NCBI GenBank assembly: GCA_964568455.1
Contig: CAZMPJ010000003.1
Location: forward strand, 1 to 64,000
Length of the DNA: 64,000 bases
Source of the DNA: CAZMPJ01 sp964568455
GTDB taxonomy: Bacteria > Margulisbacteria > WOR-1 > O2-12-FULL-45-9
Direction of reading: 5' to 3'
Program-made: the position numbers and the translations under genes
Notes under the pieces: model-generated
The model's input: only the letters and a program-made list of their open reading frames with translations
What the model was told of the DNA's origin: nothing
The model's database searches: none
Shown: positions 32,527 through 41,231 of the stretch, piece by piece
How the letters are laid out: each line of letters starts with the position of its first letter
Numbering within the stretch: the first letter of the stretch is position 1

Positions 32527-35184
32527 GAATTTTTGCCCGTAGATTGCGCGGCCACCGCCGCTGTAATCTTCCCAAAGTACATAGAAGTATTTACCCGAAG
32601 CAATAACCAGTGGGGAGCGTGCTCCATTTTTAGTTTCTACTTTGATGCCATTCTTTTCCCAGGCGGGTTTTCCATTTTCATCTAATCTTTGCGCATAAAT
32701 TTCATAGTACTGTCCGTTGCGATAGTCTTCCCAGGCAATAATGATGTTGCCGTCTTTTAGGCTGGTGATTTTTGGACTATACTGAGTATGGGAAAGGGAA
32801 ACTACCGGGACCGCCTCTTCTCCCCAAATAAGTCTTCCAGAAGGGCTGACTGCTCCTGCAAAAATATCCCAATTGCCAAAACGATAATCTTCCCAAACTA
32901 TTTTCCCGGATTTAGCGAATAATGGGTTTTGCTGGGTGCGGCTTAATTGATTAATAGGGATCCCGTCTGTCATCCACATTGGCTGACCTTTTGCATTAAT
33001 TCTTTGAGCATAAATATCATAGCTACCGCCACCTTTATCTGTCCAAGTAATCATTACTCCGCCTTGCTCATCTAAGATTATTTTGGGAGTACGCTGCACA
33101 TCTGGGGCGCCGCAAATCAAAATCCCTTCATCATTCCACATTACTTTTCCGTTTTGGTTAATATGTTGGGCATAAATATCAGGATTGCGGTCTCCTGCTC
33201 GATAATCGGTCCAGGTAAGATAAACTCCGCCAGTACCATCTTCTACCATAGCCACATCTACTTGATCGCCATTAGCAGAAATAGCTACTTTGCCTTTTGT
33301 TCCCCACAACAATTGACCTTTGCTTGAAACGCGTTGAATATAAACATCTTGCAGGCTTAAGACGTTGCGATTGTCCTGCCAAGCAACAATGGCCCCACCT
33401 CTACTGTCAGAAACCATAACCGGGTTTACTTGCCGGGATTTTGAACTCCCAGCCTTAAGGCTTCCCGGCCACAAGGCGCTGCCTTGGCTGCTTATGTGTT
33501 GCATGCGAATAGAGGGCCGGTTGCTAAAACGATGATCTTCCCAAGCGTAAATAGCTCCGCCGTTGTTATCTGGGATAATTTGAGGATTAGTTTGATTAGC
33601 GGCTACTTTTGCTACCGGGGTACCGTGGGTTCCCCAGGCTAATCCGCCTAAAAGATTAATTTTTTGAGTATAAACATTAAAGAATCCCGAGCGGGCATCT
33701 TCAAAAGCTAAAATAATTTCCCCTCTAGCGCTTTCTATTGCCTTTATGTTTTGCTGGACGACAGAACCTAAACTGTTATTAATAACTTTGCCTGAACTGT
33801 TCCACAAAAGGGTGCCGCTGCTAGATATTTTTTGAGCATAAACATCAAAGTTTCCTTGGCGATTGTCTTGCCAGCAAGCAATAACCTCATCTGCCTTGGA
33901 GACTGCCAAAGAAAAAGACTCTTGGTTAAGCGGAGCCGAAGCTACTACTACGCCTTGGCTATTCCATAAGGGGGTTCCAGCGCTATTGATTTTTTGGGCA
34001 AAAAGGTCAAGGGTGCCAAAGCGCTTGTCCTCCCACACTATAACCCAATTATTGTCATAGAGTTTGGTTATAGTAGGGTTCTCTTGTTTGCCAGAAGCCT
34101 TAGAAACCGGACGTCCGTTTTCTTGCCAGGCTAGCCGCCCGTCATTATAAACTCTTTGGGTATAAATATCTTTGTTTTGTCCCCGGTTATCTTCCCAAAC
34201 AACAATTGCTCCGCCTGCGCCGTCTTCTGCCAGCGTAGCGTTTTCCTGAGCGTAAGTGGCAGTACAAATACCTATCCCGTCTTTAGCCCAGAGTAAATTG
34301 CCATTTAAGTTTATTTTTTGCACAAAAATATCGCTGTTATTAAAACGATAATCATCCCAGGCAATGATAATTCCCTTAACTGTATTTAACAAAGTGGGGC
34401 GTTCTTGATTTTGTTTGGCGCTGCAGATAGCAATCCCGTTTCTTTCCCAAAGCGCTTTGCCTTGGTCAGAAATTCTTTGGGCATAAATATTATTATCTCC
34501 AGCGCTTTTTCTGCCGTCAGTCCAAACAATAATTGCTCCACCTTTATTATCGTTGGTAATTTGCGGATACCATTGGGTTCCAGAAGCAATCGATACTGGT
34601 ATTCCATCTTCTTTCCAAAGTGCAGTTCCGTTTTTATCAATCCTTTGGGCAAAAACATCTTCTCCACCACCGCGACGATAGTCATGCCAAGTAACAATAA
34701 CTCCACCTGCACCATCAGTCGTTAATTGAGGGGAAAACTGGCCGGCTGCCGCGCTGCAAACCGCAATTCCTTGGGCATCCCAAAGTAATTGGCCGGTTGG
34801 GCTGATCTTTTGGGTAAAAATATCAGAATTTCCATTACGATAATCCTGCCAAACAATAATAGTGCCATTTGCACCGTCGCTTATGGCTTGGGCAAAATTT
34901 TGGTTTCCATTAGCAGAGCAAACAGGCAAGCCATTTTTGTTCCAGATCGAAATCCCAGCTGAGTTTATCCTTTGGGCATAAATATCATAGAATCCAGAAC
35001 GGCCATCTTCCCAAATTATAGTGAAGTTTCCATCTTCATTAGCAACCACTTGTGGGTTTTGTTGACTAGTGTTTCCAGCGGTATCATTTATGAGTAAGCC
35101 GTAAGTATTCCATAAAGGTTGGGGTGCGGCAAAGGCACAAGAGACAAGAAACAAGATACAAATTGCAGTTAATATTTTTTTCAT
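32515..35184 (-). CDS. Secreted protein with 16 tandem WxDxR repeats
   Basis: A signal peptide (MKKILTAICILFLVSCAFA) is followed by about 16 repeats of some 53 residues. The motif is GGxIIxWxDxRxxxxDIYAQRIxxxGxxLWxxxGxxI, for example WEDGRSGFYDIYAQ, WQDYRNGNSDIFTQ and WEDNRGQNKDIYTQ. The pattern of four short strands with Trp and Asp suggests beta-propeller blades, possibly two eight-bladed propellers; that is inference. There is no anchor or C-terminal sorting domain. It overlaps the SMC stop by 4 nt, so the two are co-transcribed. A surface or periplasmic binding role is likely, partner unknown. Confidence 0.88.
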   Translation of the reverse strand: MKKILTAICILFLVSCAFAAPQPLWNTYGLLINDTAGNTSQQNPQVVANEDGNFTIIWEDGRSGFYDIYAQRINSAGISIWNKNGLPVCSANGNQNFAQAISDGANGTIIVWQDYRNGNSDIFTQKISPTGQLLWDAQGIAVCSAAAGQFSPQLTTDGAGGVIVTWHDYRRGGGEDVFAQRIDKNGTALWKEDGIPVSIASGTQWYPQITNDNKGGAIIVWTDGRKSAGDNNIYAQRISDQGKALWERNGIAICSAKQNQERPTLLNTVKGIIIAWDDYRFNNSDIFVQKINLNGNLLWAKDGIGICTATYAQENATLAEDGAGGAIVVWEDNRGQNKDIYTQRVYNDGRLAWQENGRPVSKASGKQENPTITKLYDNNWVIVWEDKRFGTLDLFAQKINSAGTPLWNSQGVVVASAPLNQESFSLAVSKADEVIACWQDNRQGNFDVYAQKISSSGTLLWNSSGKVINNSLGSVVQQNIKAIESARGEIILAFEDARSGFFNVYTQKINLLGGLAWGTHGTPVAKVAANQTNPQIIPDNNGGAIYAWEDHRFSNRPSIRMQHISSQGSALWPGSLKAGSSKSRQVNPVMVSDSRGGAIVAWQDNRNVLSLQDVYIQRVSSKGQLLWGTKGKVAISANGDQVDVAMVEDGTGGVYLTWTDYRAGDRNPDIYAQHINQNGKVMWNDEGILICGAPDVQRTPKIILDEQGGVMITWTDKGGGSYDIYAQRINAKGQPMWMTDGIPINQLSRTQQNPLFAKSGKIVWEDYRFGNWDIFAGAVSPSGRLIWGEEAVPVVSLSHTQYSPKITSLKDGNIIIAWEDYRNGQYYEIYAQRLDENGKPAWEKNGIKVETKNGARSPLVIASGKYFYVLWEDYSGGGRAIYGQKFLLK

Positions 35185-37418
35185 GCATTTGCCCCGGAAA
35201 GTTTCATAGAAATAACTTTGGAAACTCCGGGTTCTTCCATGGTGATTCCATAAATGGTATCGGCAATAGCCATGGTTCGTTTATTATGGGTGATAACTAA
35301 AATTTGTGAGTGATCAGAAAAATCTTTGAGCATTCTGGCAAAACGTTCTACATTAGCATCGTCTAAAGCGGCATCAACTTCATCTAAAAAGCAAAATGGG
35401 CTAGGGCGAATTTTTAAAAGCGAAAACAAAATAGCAATAGCAGAAAGGGAGCGCTCTCCACCGGACAAAAGGGTTAAAGGTAGCCATTTTCTCCCAGAAG
35501 GGCGAACCGAAATTTCTATTTCTGAGTCAAGCGGGCTTTCTGGATTACTTAAAAATATTTTAGCTTCTCCACCAGAAAAAAGTGTGGCAAAAGTTTCTGA
35601 AAAAACCTCGGAAAGCTGTTCCATGGTCTTGATAAAAGTTTGCTGAGCTTTTGCGTCTAATTCATTAATTAGGTTTTGTAGGTTTTCTCTGGCAGAATTC
35701 AAGTCTGCTAATTGCACTTCGATAAAAGAAAGCCGTTCTTTTGATTTTTCAAATTCTTCAACCGCTAACAAGTTAACCGGTTCCAGTTCCCTAAGTTTTA
35801 CTTTTCCCAGTTCAACTTCTTTTTTTGCTTTAGTGATGTTAGAGATTTCGTAAGGCTGCTCCAGAGCTTCTTCTAAACTCAAACTATATTCTAAATAAAG
35901 TTTTTCACAAATATTGCTCATTTCGGTTTCAAGTTTAGCCAGGGCAATTTCAGCTGTAGCCTCTTCGCCCAATTTTTTGCGTTCTCCCAAATCTTCTTGC
36001 CTGATTTTGTTTTCTAATTCTGAAATTATTTGGGAAAGCTTTTCTTTTTCTTGGCGCTTGCTGCTGATTTGTTCGGTCAAATCATTTTTTAGATGATTTT
36101 CTTCGTTTTTAATATCAAGATTTTTCTTGCCGGCCAAATGGGCTTCAAGCGCAAAATGACTTTTTTCTAGTTCGCCCTCTAATTTTTTAAATTCTTCTTC
36201 CAAGAGCTCTAATTTAATTTTAAAAGCTTCCTCTTTTTCTTTTGAACCACCGACAGAAAGAGTTAGATTTTTGCCACCAATGGAAATTAATAGACTTGAG
36301 AGTTGGTTGATTAATGCTTGGAATTGACCAAATATTTCAATGAAAATATCTCCTAAGGGAGCGCTGGATAAATCCATGCCCTGGCTTTCTTGATCTAAGC
36401 CTTTTTTTGCTTGTTCAATCCTATTAATCAAAGACTTTTTTTCTTCTTCTAGCGAAGCCCCTTGTTCTTGACTGCGTTTGATCTCGCTATCCATAAAGCG
36501 ACAGTCAAGCTCTATATCGCGCAAGCGGTCCTTTTCTTCTTCAAGCTTAATCAAGAGGTTTTCTATTTCTTGCTCAATGTTTTTGACTTGAACCCTTAAA
36601 TCTTGCAGTTTTTCAACATCTTTTTGTTCGGTTTCTTCTTGGACTTGGGCAGCTTTTTTTATTTCAGCTAATTTTTCTTCATATTCTTTTCTTTTTTCAA
36701 TAATAATTTTTAATTGTTTTTTGCATAAGCCAATTTCTGATTCTTTTACCAATTTCTGAGTTTCTATATACTCTTGCGCTTTTTTAGCCTGCTCTTCCAG
36801 GCTGATCAATTGTTCGCCCACCTCAACTCTTAAATCATTGATGCGCAGAGTGTTTTGTTCGGCGGCAATCAGCTTTTTTTGGGCGGAAATTTTTCTGGTT
36901 TTATATTTGTTAATTCCGGCTGCTTCTTCAAAAACGTTGCGGCGTTCTTCGCCCTTGCTGGATAAGATAGCGTCTACTTGTCCTTGGGTAATAATGGAGT
37001 AGGTGCCTTCGCCAAGGCCGGTATCAAGCAGGAGGTCTTTAATGTCCTTTAAACGGCATTGGTTTTTGTTGATAAAAAATTCGCTTTCGCCTTCGCGAAA
37101 AGTCCGGCGTTTAATTGAAACTTCGCTGTAGGGAACAGAAAATTTGCCGCTGGCATTATCAAAAACCAAGCTCACTTCTGCCAAAGAAAGGGCTTTTCTT
37201 TGGGCTGTGCCGGCAAAAATAATATTAGAAAGCCCATTTACCCGCAGTTCTCTTGGATTGTCTTCTCCCAGTGCCCAACGAGTGGCGTCTAAAGTGTTGC
37301 TTTTTCCGCAGCCATTAGGGCCAACAATAGCAGTGATACGAGAATCTTGGGAGAATTCGATCTCAGTAAGATCAGCAAAGGTTTTAAAGCCCCGTAAAAT
37401 TAGCGATTTTAAAAACAT
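35181..37418 (-). CDS. smc: Short hinge-less SMC-type chromosome segregation ATPase
   Basis: The head domains are typical of SMC: Walker A GPNGCGKSN (33-41), Q-loop region with ITQGQVDAIL, ABC signature LLSGGERS and Walker B FCFLDEVDAALDD near the C-terminus, plus ELEPVNLLAVEEFE in the C-terminal arm. Full SMCs are about 1150-1200 residues; this one is 745. The coiled coils run from about 165 to 345 and 395 to 560. Instead of the globular hinge there is only a short linker (about 345-395, QGMDLSSAPLGDIF to SVGGSKEK) with no Rad50-type CxxC. The gene reads through without a frame break. Its start is probably leaderless. How it dimerises is an open question. Confidence 0.9.
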   Translation of the reverse strand: MFLKSLILRGFKTFADLTEIEFSQDSRITAIVGPNGCGKSNTLDATRWALGEDNPRELRVNGLSNIIFAGTAQRKALSLAEVSLVFDNASGKFSVPYSEVSIKRRTFREGESEFFINKNQCRLKDIKDLLLDTGLGEGTYSIITQGQVDAILSSKGEERRNVFEEAAGINKYKTRKISAQKKLIAAEQNTLRINDLRVEVGEQLISLEEQAKKAQEYIETQKLVKESEIGLCKKQLKIIIEKRKEYEEKLAEIKKAAQVQEETEQKDVEKLQDLRVQVKNIEQEIENLLIKLEEEKDRLRDIELDCRFMDSEIKRSQEQGASLEEEKKSLINRIEQAKKGLDQESQGMDLSSAPLGDIFIEIFGQFQALINQLSSLLISIGGKNLTLSVGGSKEKEEAFKIKLELLEEEFKKLEGELEKSHFALEAHLAGKKNLDIKNEENHLKNDLTEQISSKRQEKEKLSQIISELENKIRQEDLGERKKLGEEATAEIALAKLETEMSNICEKLYLEYSLSLEEALEQPYEISNITKAKKEVELGKVKLRELEPVNLLAVEEFEKSKERLSFIEVQLADLNSARENLQNLINELDAKAQQTFIKTMEQLSEVFSETFATLFSGGEAKIFLSNPESPLDSEIEISVRPSGRKWLPLTLLSGGERSLSAIAILFSLLKIRPSPFCFLDEVDAALDDANVERFARMLKDFSDHSQILVITHNKRTMAIADTIYGITMEEPGVSKVISMKLSGANA

Positions 37419-37427
37419 GCTGACATA

Positions 37428-37480
37428 AATATACCATTAAAAAGAAGCTAATTGCAACAAAAATATCAGAGTGTTACAAT
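37428..37480. promoter_or_regulatory. Divergent smc/SLH promoters sharing one palindromic -35 box
   Basis: TTGCAA (37452-37457) reads the same on both strands. Plus strand: 17 nt to TACAAT (37475-37480), then 9 nt to the ATG at 37490. Minus strand: 18 nt to TATATT (37428-37433), then 9 nt to the ATG at 37418. Confidence 0.7.
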
Positions 37481-37489
37481 AGCTCATAA

Positions 37490-38722
37490 ATGAAAAAAAC
37501 CTTAAGTTTTTTGTTTTTATTGTTTTTTCTTATTGGCCCAGTTTTTGCAGGGCTTTATGTTTTTACCCCTAAAAATGAAGCAGTTGTTTCTGATGAGATT
37601 TTAACCTTACGCGGACGAGGTGATAACCTAAAATTTTTAAAAATAAACAATGTTTCTGTTCCTTTTGAGGCGGACGGCTCTTTTTCTTGTGGACTGGTGC
37701 TTGGTTATGGTAAAAACAATGTTGAGATTCGGGCTATGGATCAAGCTAAGAACCGTTTTGTAAAAAATTTGCATTTGGTGCGAATAAAAGATTTTAGTGA
37801 CTTGACTGCGCATTGGGCTAGAAGCCAAATTGTTTACCTGGCCACTTATGGGTTTATAGATGCTTATCCAGATGGAAATTTTCGTCCTGGTCTGCCTATT
37901 AGCCGTGGCGATTTTGCCACTTGGCTGGCCAAGGTGAAGAGATTAGAATTAGACGACAAACTTGAGCAAGATGTTTTCTTTGATGTACCCAAAGAATTGT
38001 GGAGCGCGCCTTATATTAAAGCGGTAGTGGATGCGGGTTATATGGGTGGATACACCAAAGATATTTTTGGTTTGCAAGATCCAATATCCCGGCGCGAAGC
38101 AGCGGATATCGCGGTAAAAAGTGAAGGGCTGAACATGGTTAGCAAAATTACGCCTTTATTTGAAGATGTGCCCAAAGAAGAAGAGGGCGCAAAACCGATT
38201 TACACTGCCAGAAAAAGTGGTTTGGTAAAAGGCATTTCTGACGAAATTCCTATTTATGATCCAGATCGCGCGATTACCCGGGCAGAAGCAGCTACTCTTT
38301 TTTCCCGTTTTGAAAGATCGGTACGCAGTATTCGTTATTTGTTTGAATTTGGCGAAGGTTTTGGTAAGTATAATATGACCAAAATTAATATCGCACCAAA
38401 AATTTATTATTTTACCATTGCACCTGAGAAAATATTAACTAATCAAAAAAGTATTTTACATTTAGAGACGGAAATTGGTCCGCGCCAGGGTTTTTATTCT
38501 CTAGCCAAAGTATGGGCTGATCTTTCTGAAATTGGCGGGCCAACCAATGCTTTAATGTATGACGACGGCAGCCAGGGAGATGAAATTGCTGGAGATTTGA
38601 TCTATTCCTTAAATGTAGCGGTTATGCCTGAAGTGGGTGGCAAAAAAACCGTTTATATTACTGTGGCGGATAAATTGGGTTGGGAAGCCAATGATGAGGC
38701 TTCGATTTTAATTCTAGAATAA
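37490..38722 (+). CDS. SLH-domain envelope protein with C-terminal beta-sandwich
   Basis: Signal peptide (MKKTLSFLFLLFFLIGPVFA), an Ig-like region (about 20-100), then three S-layer homology units: HWARSQIVYLATYGFIDAYPDGNFRPGLPISRG is split across about 107-145, followed by units around 165-205 and 225-270. SLH domains bind secondary cell-wall polymers or peptidoglycan. The C-terminal domain (about 300-410) has MYDDGSQGDEIAGDLIYS and VADKLGWEANDE, a repeat also present in the third gene of this operon. It overlaps the next gene by 1 nt. In a diderm the protein probably ties the outer membrane to the cell wall. Confidence 0.9.
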   Translation: MKKTLSFLFLLFFLIGPVFAGLYVFTPKNEAVVSDEILTLRGRGDNLKFLKINNVSVPFEADGSFSCGLVLGYGKNNVEIRAMDQAKNRFVKNLHLVRIKDFSDLTAHWARSQIVYLATYGFIDAYPDGNFRPGLPISRGDFATWLAKVKRLELDDKLEQDVFFDVPKELWSAPYIKAVVDAGYMGGYTKDIFGLQDPISRREAADIAVKSEGLNMVSKITPLFEDVPKEEEGAKPIYTARKSGLVKGISDEIPIYDPDRAITRAEAATLFSRFERSVRSIRYLFEFGEGFGKYNMTKINIAPKIYYFTIAPEKILTNQKSILHLETEIGPRQGFYSLAKVWADLSEIGGPTNALMYDDGSQGDEIAGDLIYSLNVAVMPEVGGKKTVYITVADKLGWEANDEASILILE

Positions 38723-40374
38723 TGAAAAAGATTTTTATCATTCTAATAGGAATTGTATTTTTGAGTGGAGTAGCTTGTGCTTATCTGGCAGAGCTGGGGA
38801 TTGATCCTTTATTGGTTGAGCCGGGCAGCCGTCCTCTAGGCATGGGCGGGGCTTTTGTTGCGATTGATGATACAAGCTCTGGTTTATATAATGCTGGCGG
38901 TCTTGCTTGGGCCAAAGGCATTAGCTTATCTTTTAAAGACGCGGGTAATTTGTCAATCTTACAATCTTATCCTACAGGCAACAACTCTTCTCTTGGTTTT
39001 GCCGTTATTAATACTAAATATACCAACATACCTATGTCGGGCGGAGGATCAGCAACCTCTTCTGGAACAGTGGTTTCGCTTTCTTTTGGTTCAAAGCTTA
39101 GCTTAATTCCTTTTATTTATGATCAGCCGTTTTTTAAACGACTAGGCCTGGGCTTTACCATTAAGGGCCTGATGAATCAGACTTTGCGCCGTACTGGCCA
39201 GACCGATCTTTCAGGCACGGGCTACGAAGTAGACCTTGGAGCATTATGGAAAGGCGGAAATTGGTGGAATTTAGGTGTTTCTCTGCAAAATATGCTTTCT
39301 GCTAGTGGCAATCTGGGAGCAATCAATTGGAGCGATGGGACTAAAGAAGGTTTGCCAGCCCGCTTAAAGATTGGTGGGGCAGCTTATTTAATTGGTGATT
39401 ATGATGAGCCAATTAGGAATGATGACCAGGGTTTATTGCTAGGCCTGGAAACAGATATTAGACGCAATTCTGCCAGTCAGCTGCGCTTGGGCGGAGAATG
39501 GAATTATCAAAAGACTTATTTTGTCCGAGCTGGGATTTTGGGCCAAAATATTAACCTGGGTTTAGGTATGCGCATGGAAGACTGGGGCATAGATTTTGCC
39601 TCTTATCAGGATGTTATTCTTAATCAGCGCAGTTCGCGTTTATCTATCCTTTACTTTCCTACAGAATGGATTGTAGTTAAAAAGCTGGATATTCAAAAAC
39701 CTGTCATTGGACTAGAGGACGCCTTAGAAAGTCTTTCGCTTAAGGATGATATTGTTACTTATGATGATCGCATTGCTATTTCAGGCAAGGTAAAGCCAGG
39801 AGTTAGCGTCTATATCAACGGCTCCAATGTTTCTCTTGGTCAAGATTATGCTTTTAATGTGGTGATCCCGCTGCGGTTAAAGAAAAACTTAGTTATGATA
39901 GAGGCGCGCTATGAAGGAGAAAAGAAGGTTTGGAAATACAAGGTCTTGCGCAAGGCTAAAATAAAAGTTAAAGAAGAAGAAGAGCTTAAGCAAAAACTAA
40001 AACAAGCTAAAACCACAACCGAAAAACAGGCTTTAAAAGCAGAACAAGAAAAAGTAGTAGAAAAAAAGAGAAAACTAGAATCCCTAGTTACTTTGGGGAT
40101 AGTAGAGGTTAAGCCTGATCAAGAATTTGTCATGGAAACAGGAATCACTCGAGGAGAATTAGCTGCCTGGATCGTTCGAGCAGCAGAAATCAAGCTTCCG
40201 CTGGTAAATGAGAATCTATATAAAGATGTTCCCCAAAATCATCCTTTGGCACCTTATATTAAGGCGGCAGTTGATGCTGGTATTATGCAGCCTTATCCAG
40301 ACGATACTTTCCGTCCCAATGCATTTATTAGCAAACAAGAAGGCGAATTTATTTTTAAGAAGTTTAAAAAATGA
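38722..40374 (+). CDS. PorV/UPF0164-like outer-membrane barrel with C-terminal SLH unit
   Basis: Signal peptide (residues 1-20, ending GVACA), then a barrel start typical of PorV/UPF0164 proteins: PGSRPLGMGGAFVAIDDTSSGLYNAGGLA (shown in two parts: residues 31-45 and 46-60). Alternating strands run to about residue 310. A short beta domain (about 335-410) and a Lys/Glu-rich coiled stretch (about 415-455) follow. The C-terminus (about 470-550) is an SLH-like unit with YPDDTFRPNAFISKQE. Barrel plus SLH in one chain suits an outer membrane tethered to the wall. Overlaps both neighbours. Confidence 0.85.
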   Translation: MKKIFIILIGIVFLSGVACAYLAELGIDPLLVEPGSRPLGMGGAFVAIDDTSSGLYNAGGLAWAKGISLSFKDAGNLSILQSYPTGNNSSLGFAVINTKYTNIPMSGGGSATSSGTVVSLSFGSKLSLIPFIYDQPFFKRLGLGFTIKGLMNQTLRRTGQTDLSGTGYEVDLGALWKGGNWWNLGVSLQNMLSASGNLGAINWSDGTKEGLPARLKIGGAAYLIGDYDEPIRNDDQGLLLGLETDIRRNSASQLRLGGEWNYQKTYFVRAGILGQNINLGLGMRMEDWGIDFASYQDVILNQRSSRLSILYFPTEWIVVKKLDIQKPVIGLEDALESLSLKDDIVTYDDRIAISGKVKPGVSVYINGSNVSLGQDYAFNVVIPLRLKKNLVMIEARYEGEKKVWKYKVLRKAKIKVKEEEELKQKLKQAKTTTEKQALKAEQEKVVEKKRKLESLVTLGIVEVKPDQEFVMETGITRGELAAWIVRAAEIKLPLVNENLYKDVPQNHPLAPYIKAAVDAGIMQPYPDDTFRPNAFISKQEGEFIFKKFKK

Positions 40375-41231
40375 AGAAGTGGATTTGTTTAATACTATTA
40401 ATATTGAGTACAGCAGTTTTGGCTGAACAAAACGATACTGCTCAAGTTTTAACTAAAGGCGAAGCTATTCAGCTGCTTTCAGCCACAGATTTTGTAAAAC
40501 AAAAAGTGGGACAACTCCTGTCCTGGACCATTGGTTATGATATTTCAAAAGTTAATAAAGTAAAACTTACGCCTACCATTAATTATATTAAAGCCTTGCC
40601 TAGAAAAGTTCCGCCAGATGGAAGGACCGTGGTAGATATTGTTGCTTCAGTGGATGATCCAGGTGGGTTGGGGAATATTTCCGGGGTGCGGGCAGATTTG
40701 AGCTCTATTGGCAGATTGGCTAATATGGTTTTAGTGGATAACGGTAAGTTTGGTGACGAAGAAGCTGGAGACGGTATTTTTACTTTGCAAACCAGTGTGC
40801 CTTCGCGCATTATAAAAGGATCTAAAGAAATTCCCGTGGCAGTAGCTAATAAAAAAGGCTGGTTAGCTTTGGGTAAAACTAATTTGGATATTAGCAAAAA
40901 CCCGGTTATAATTGAAGCCAAGCTTACTCCGGAAGAAGCGATTGCCAATGGGGTAGCGGTAGTGACTTTAACTGCTACTATTCTTAATCCGGGTCGAAGA
41001 GAAGATTTAGAAGTAGTAAGCGCTAATTTAAGTAAAATGGGTATTAATCAACCGATCATATTAAATGATATGGGCAAAGGCGGAGATAGTACAGATGGTG
41101 ATAGCATTTATAGCGCTGAATTTGTAGTGCCTAATTTTGTGGCGGCTGGAGAATATCCAATAATTATTACCGCTAAAAATGTGGCAGGCGGCCGGGCCCA
41201 TTATCGGACGTTCTTAAGGATATATAGATAA
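40371..41231 (+). CDS. Secreted protein with two beta-sandwich repeats
   Basis: A 286-residue product with a signal peptide (MKKWICLILLILSTAVLA). Two similar domains (about 75-175 and 180-285) each carry an aspartate-rich block: LVDNGKFGDEEAGDGIFTL and LNDMGKGGDSTDGDSIYSA. These look like calcium-binding Ig-type modules, of the kind in choice-of-anchor X proteins as I recall. The same module ends the SLH protein two genes upstream. It starts inside the previous gene (4 nt overlap) and ends 1 nt into the kinase gene. Probably an envelope accessory of the operon. Confidence 0.8.
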   Translation: MKKWICLILLILSTAVLAEQNDTAQVLTKGEAIQLLSATDFVKQKVGQLLSWTIGYDISKVNKVKLTPTINYIKALPRKVPPDGRTVVDIVASVDDPGGLGNISGVRADLSSIGRLANMVLVDNGKFGDEEAGDGIFTLQTSVPSRIIKGSKEIPVAVANKKGWLALGKTNLDISKNPVIIEAKLTPEEAIANGVAVVTLTATILNPGRREDLEVVSANLSKMGINQPIILNDMGKGGDSTDGDSIYSAEFVVPNFVAAGEYPIIITAKNVAGGRAHYRTFLRIYR

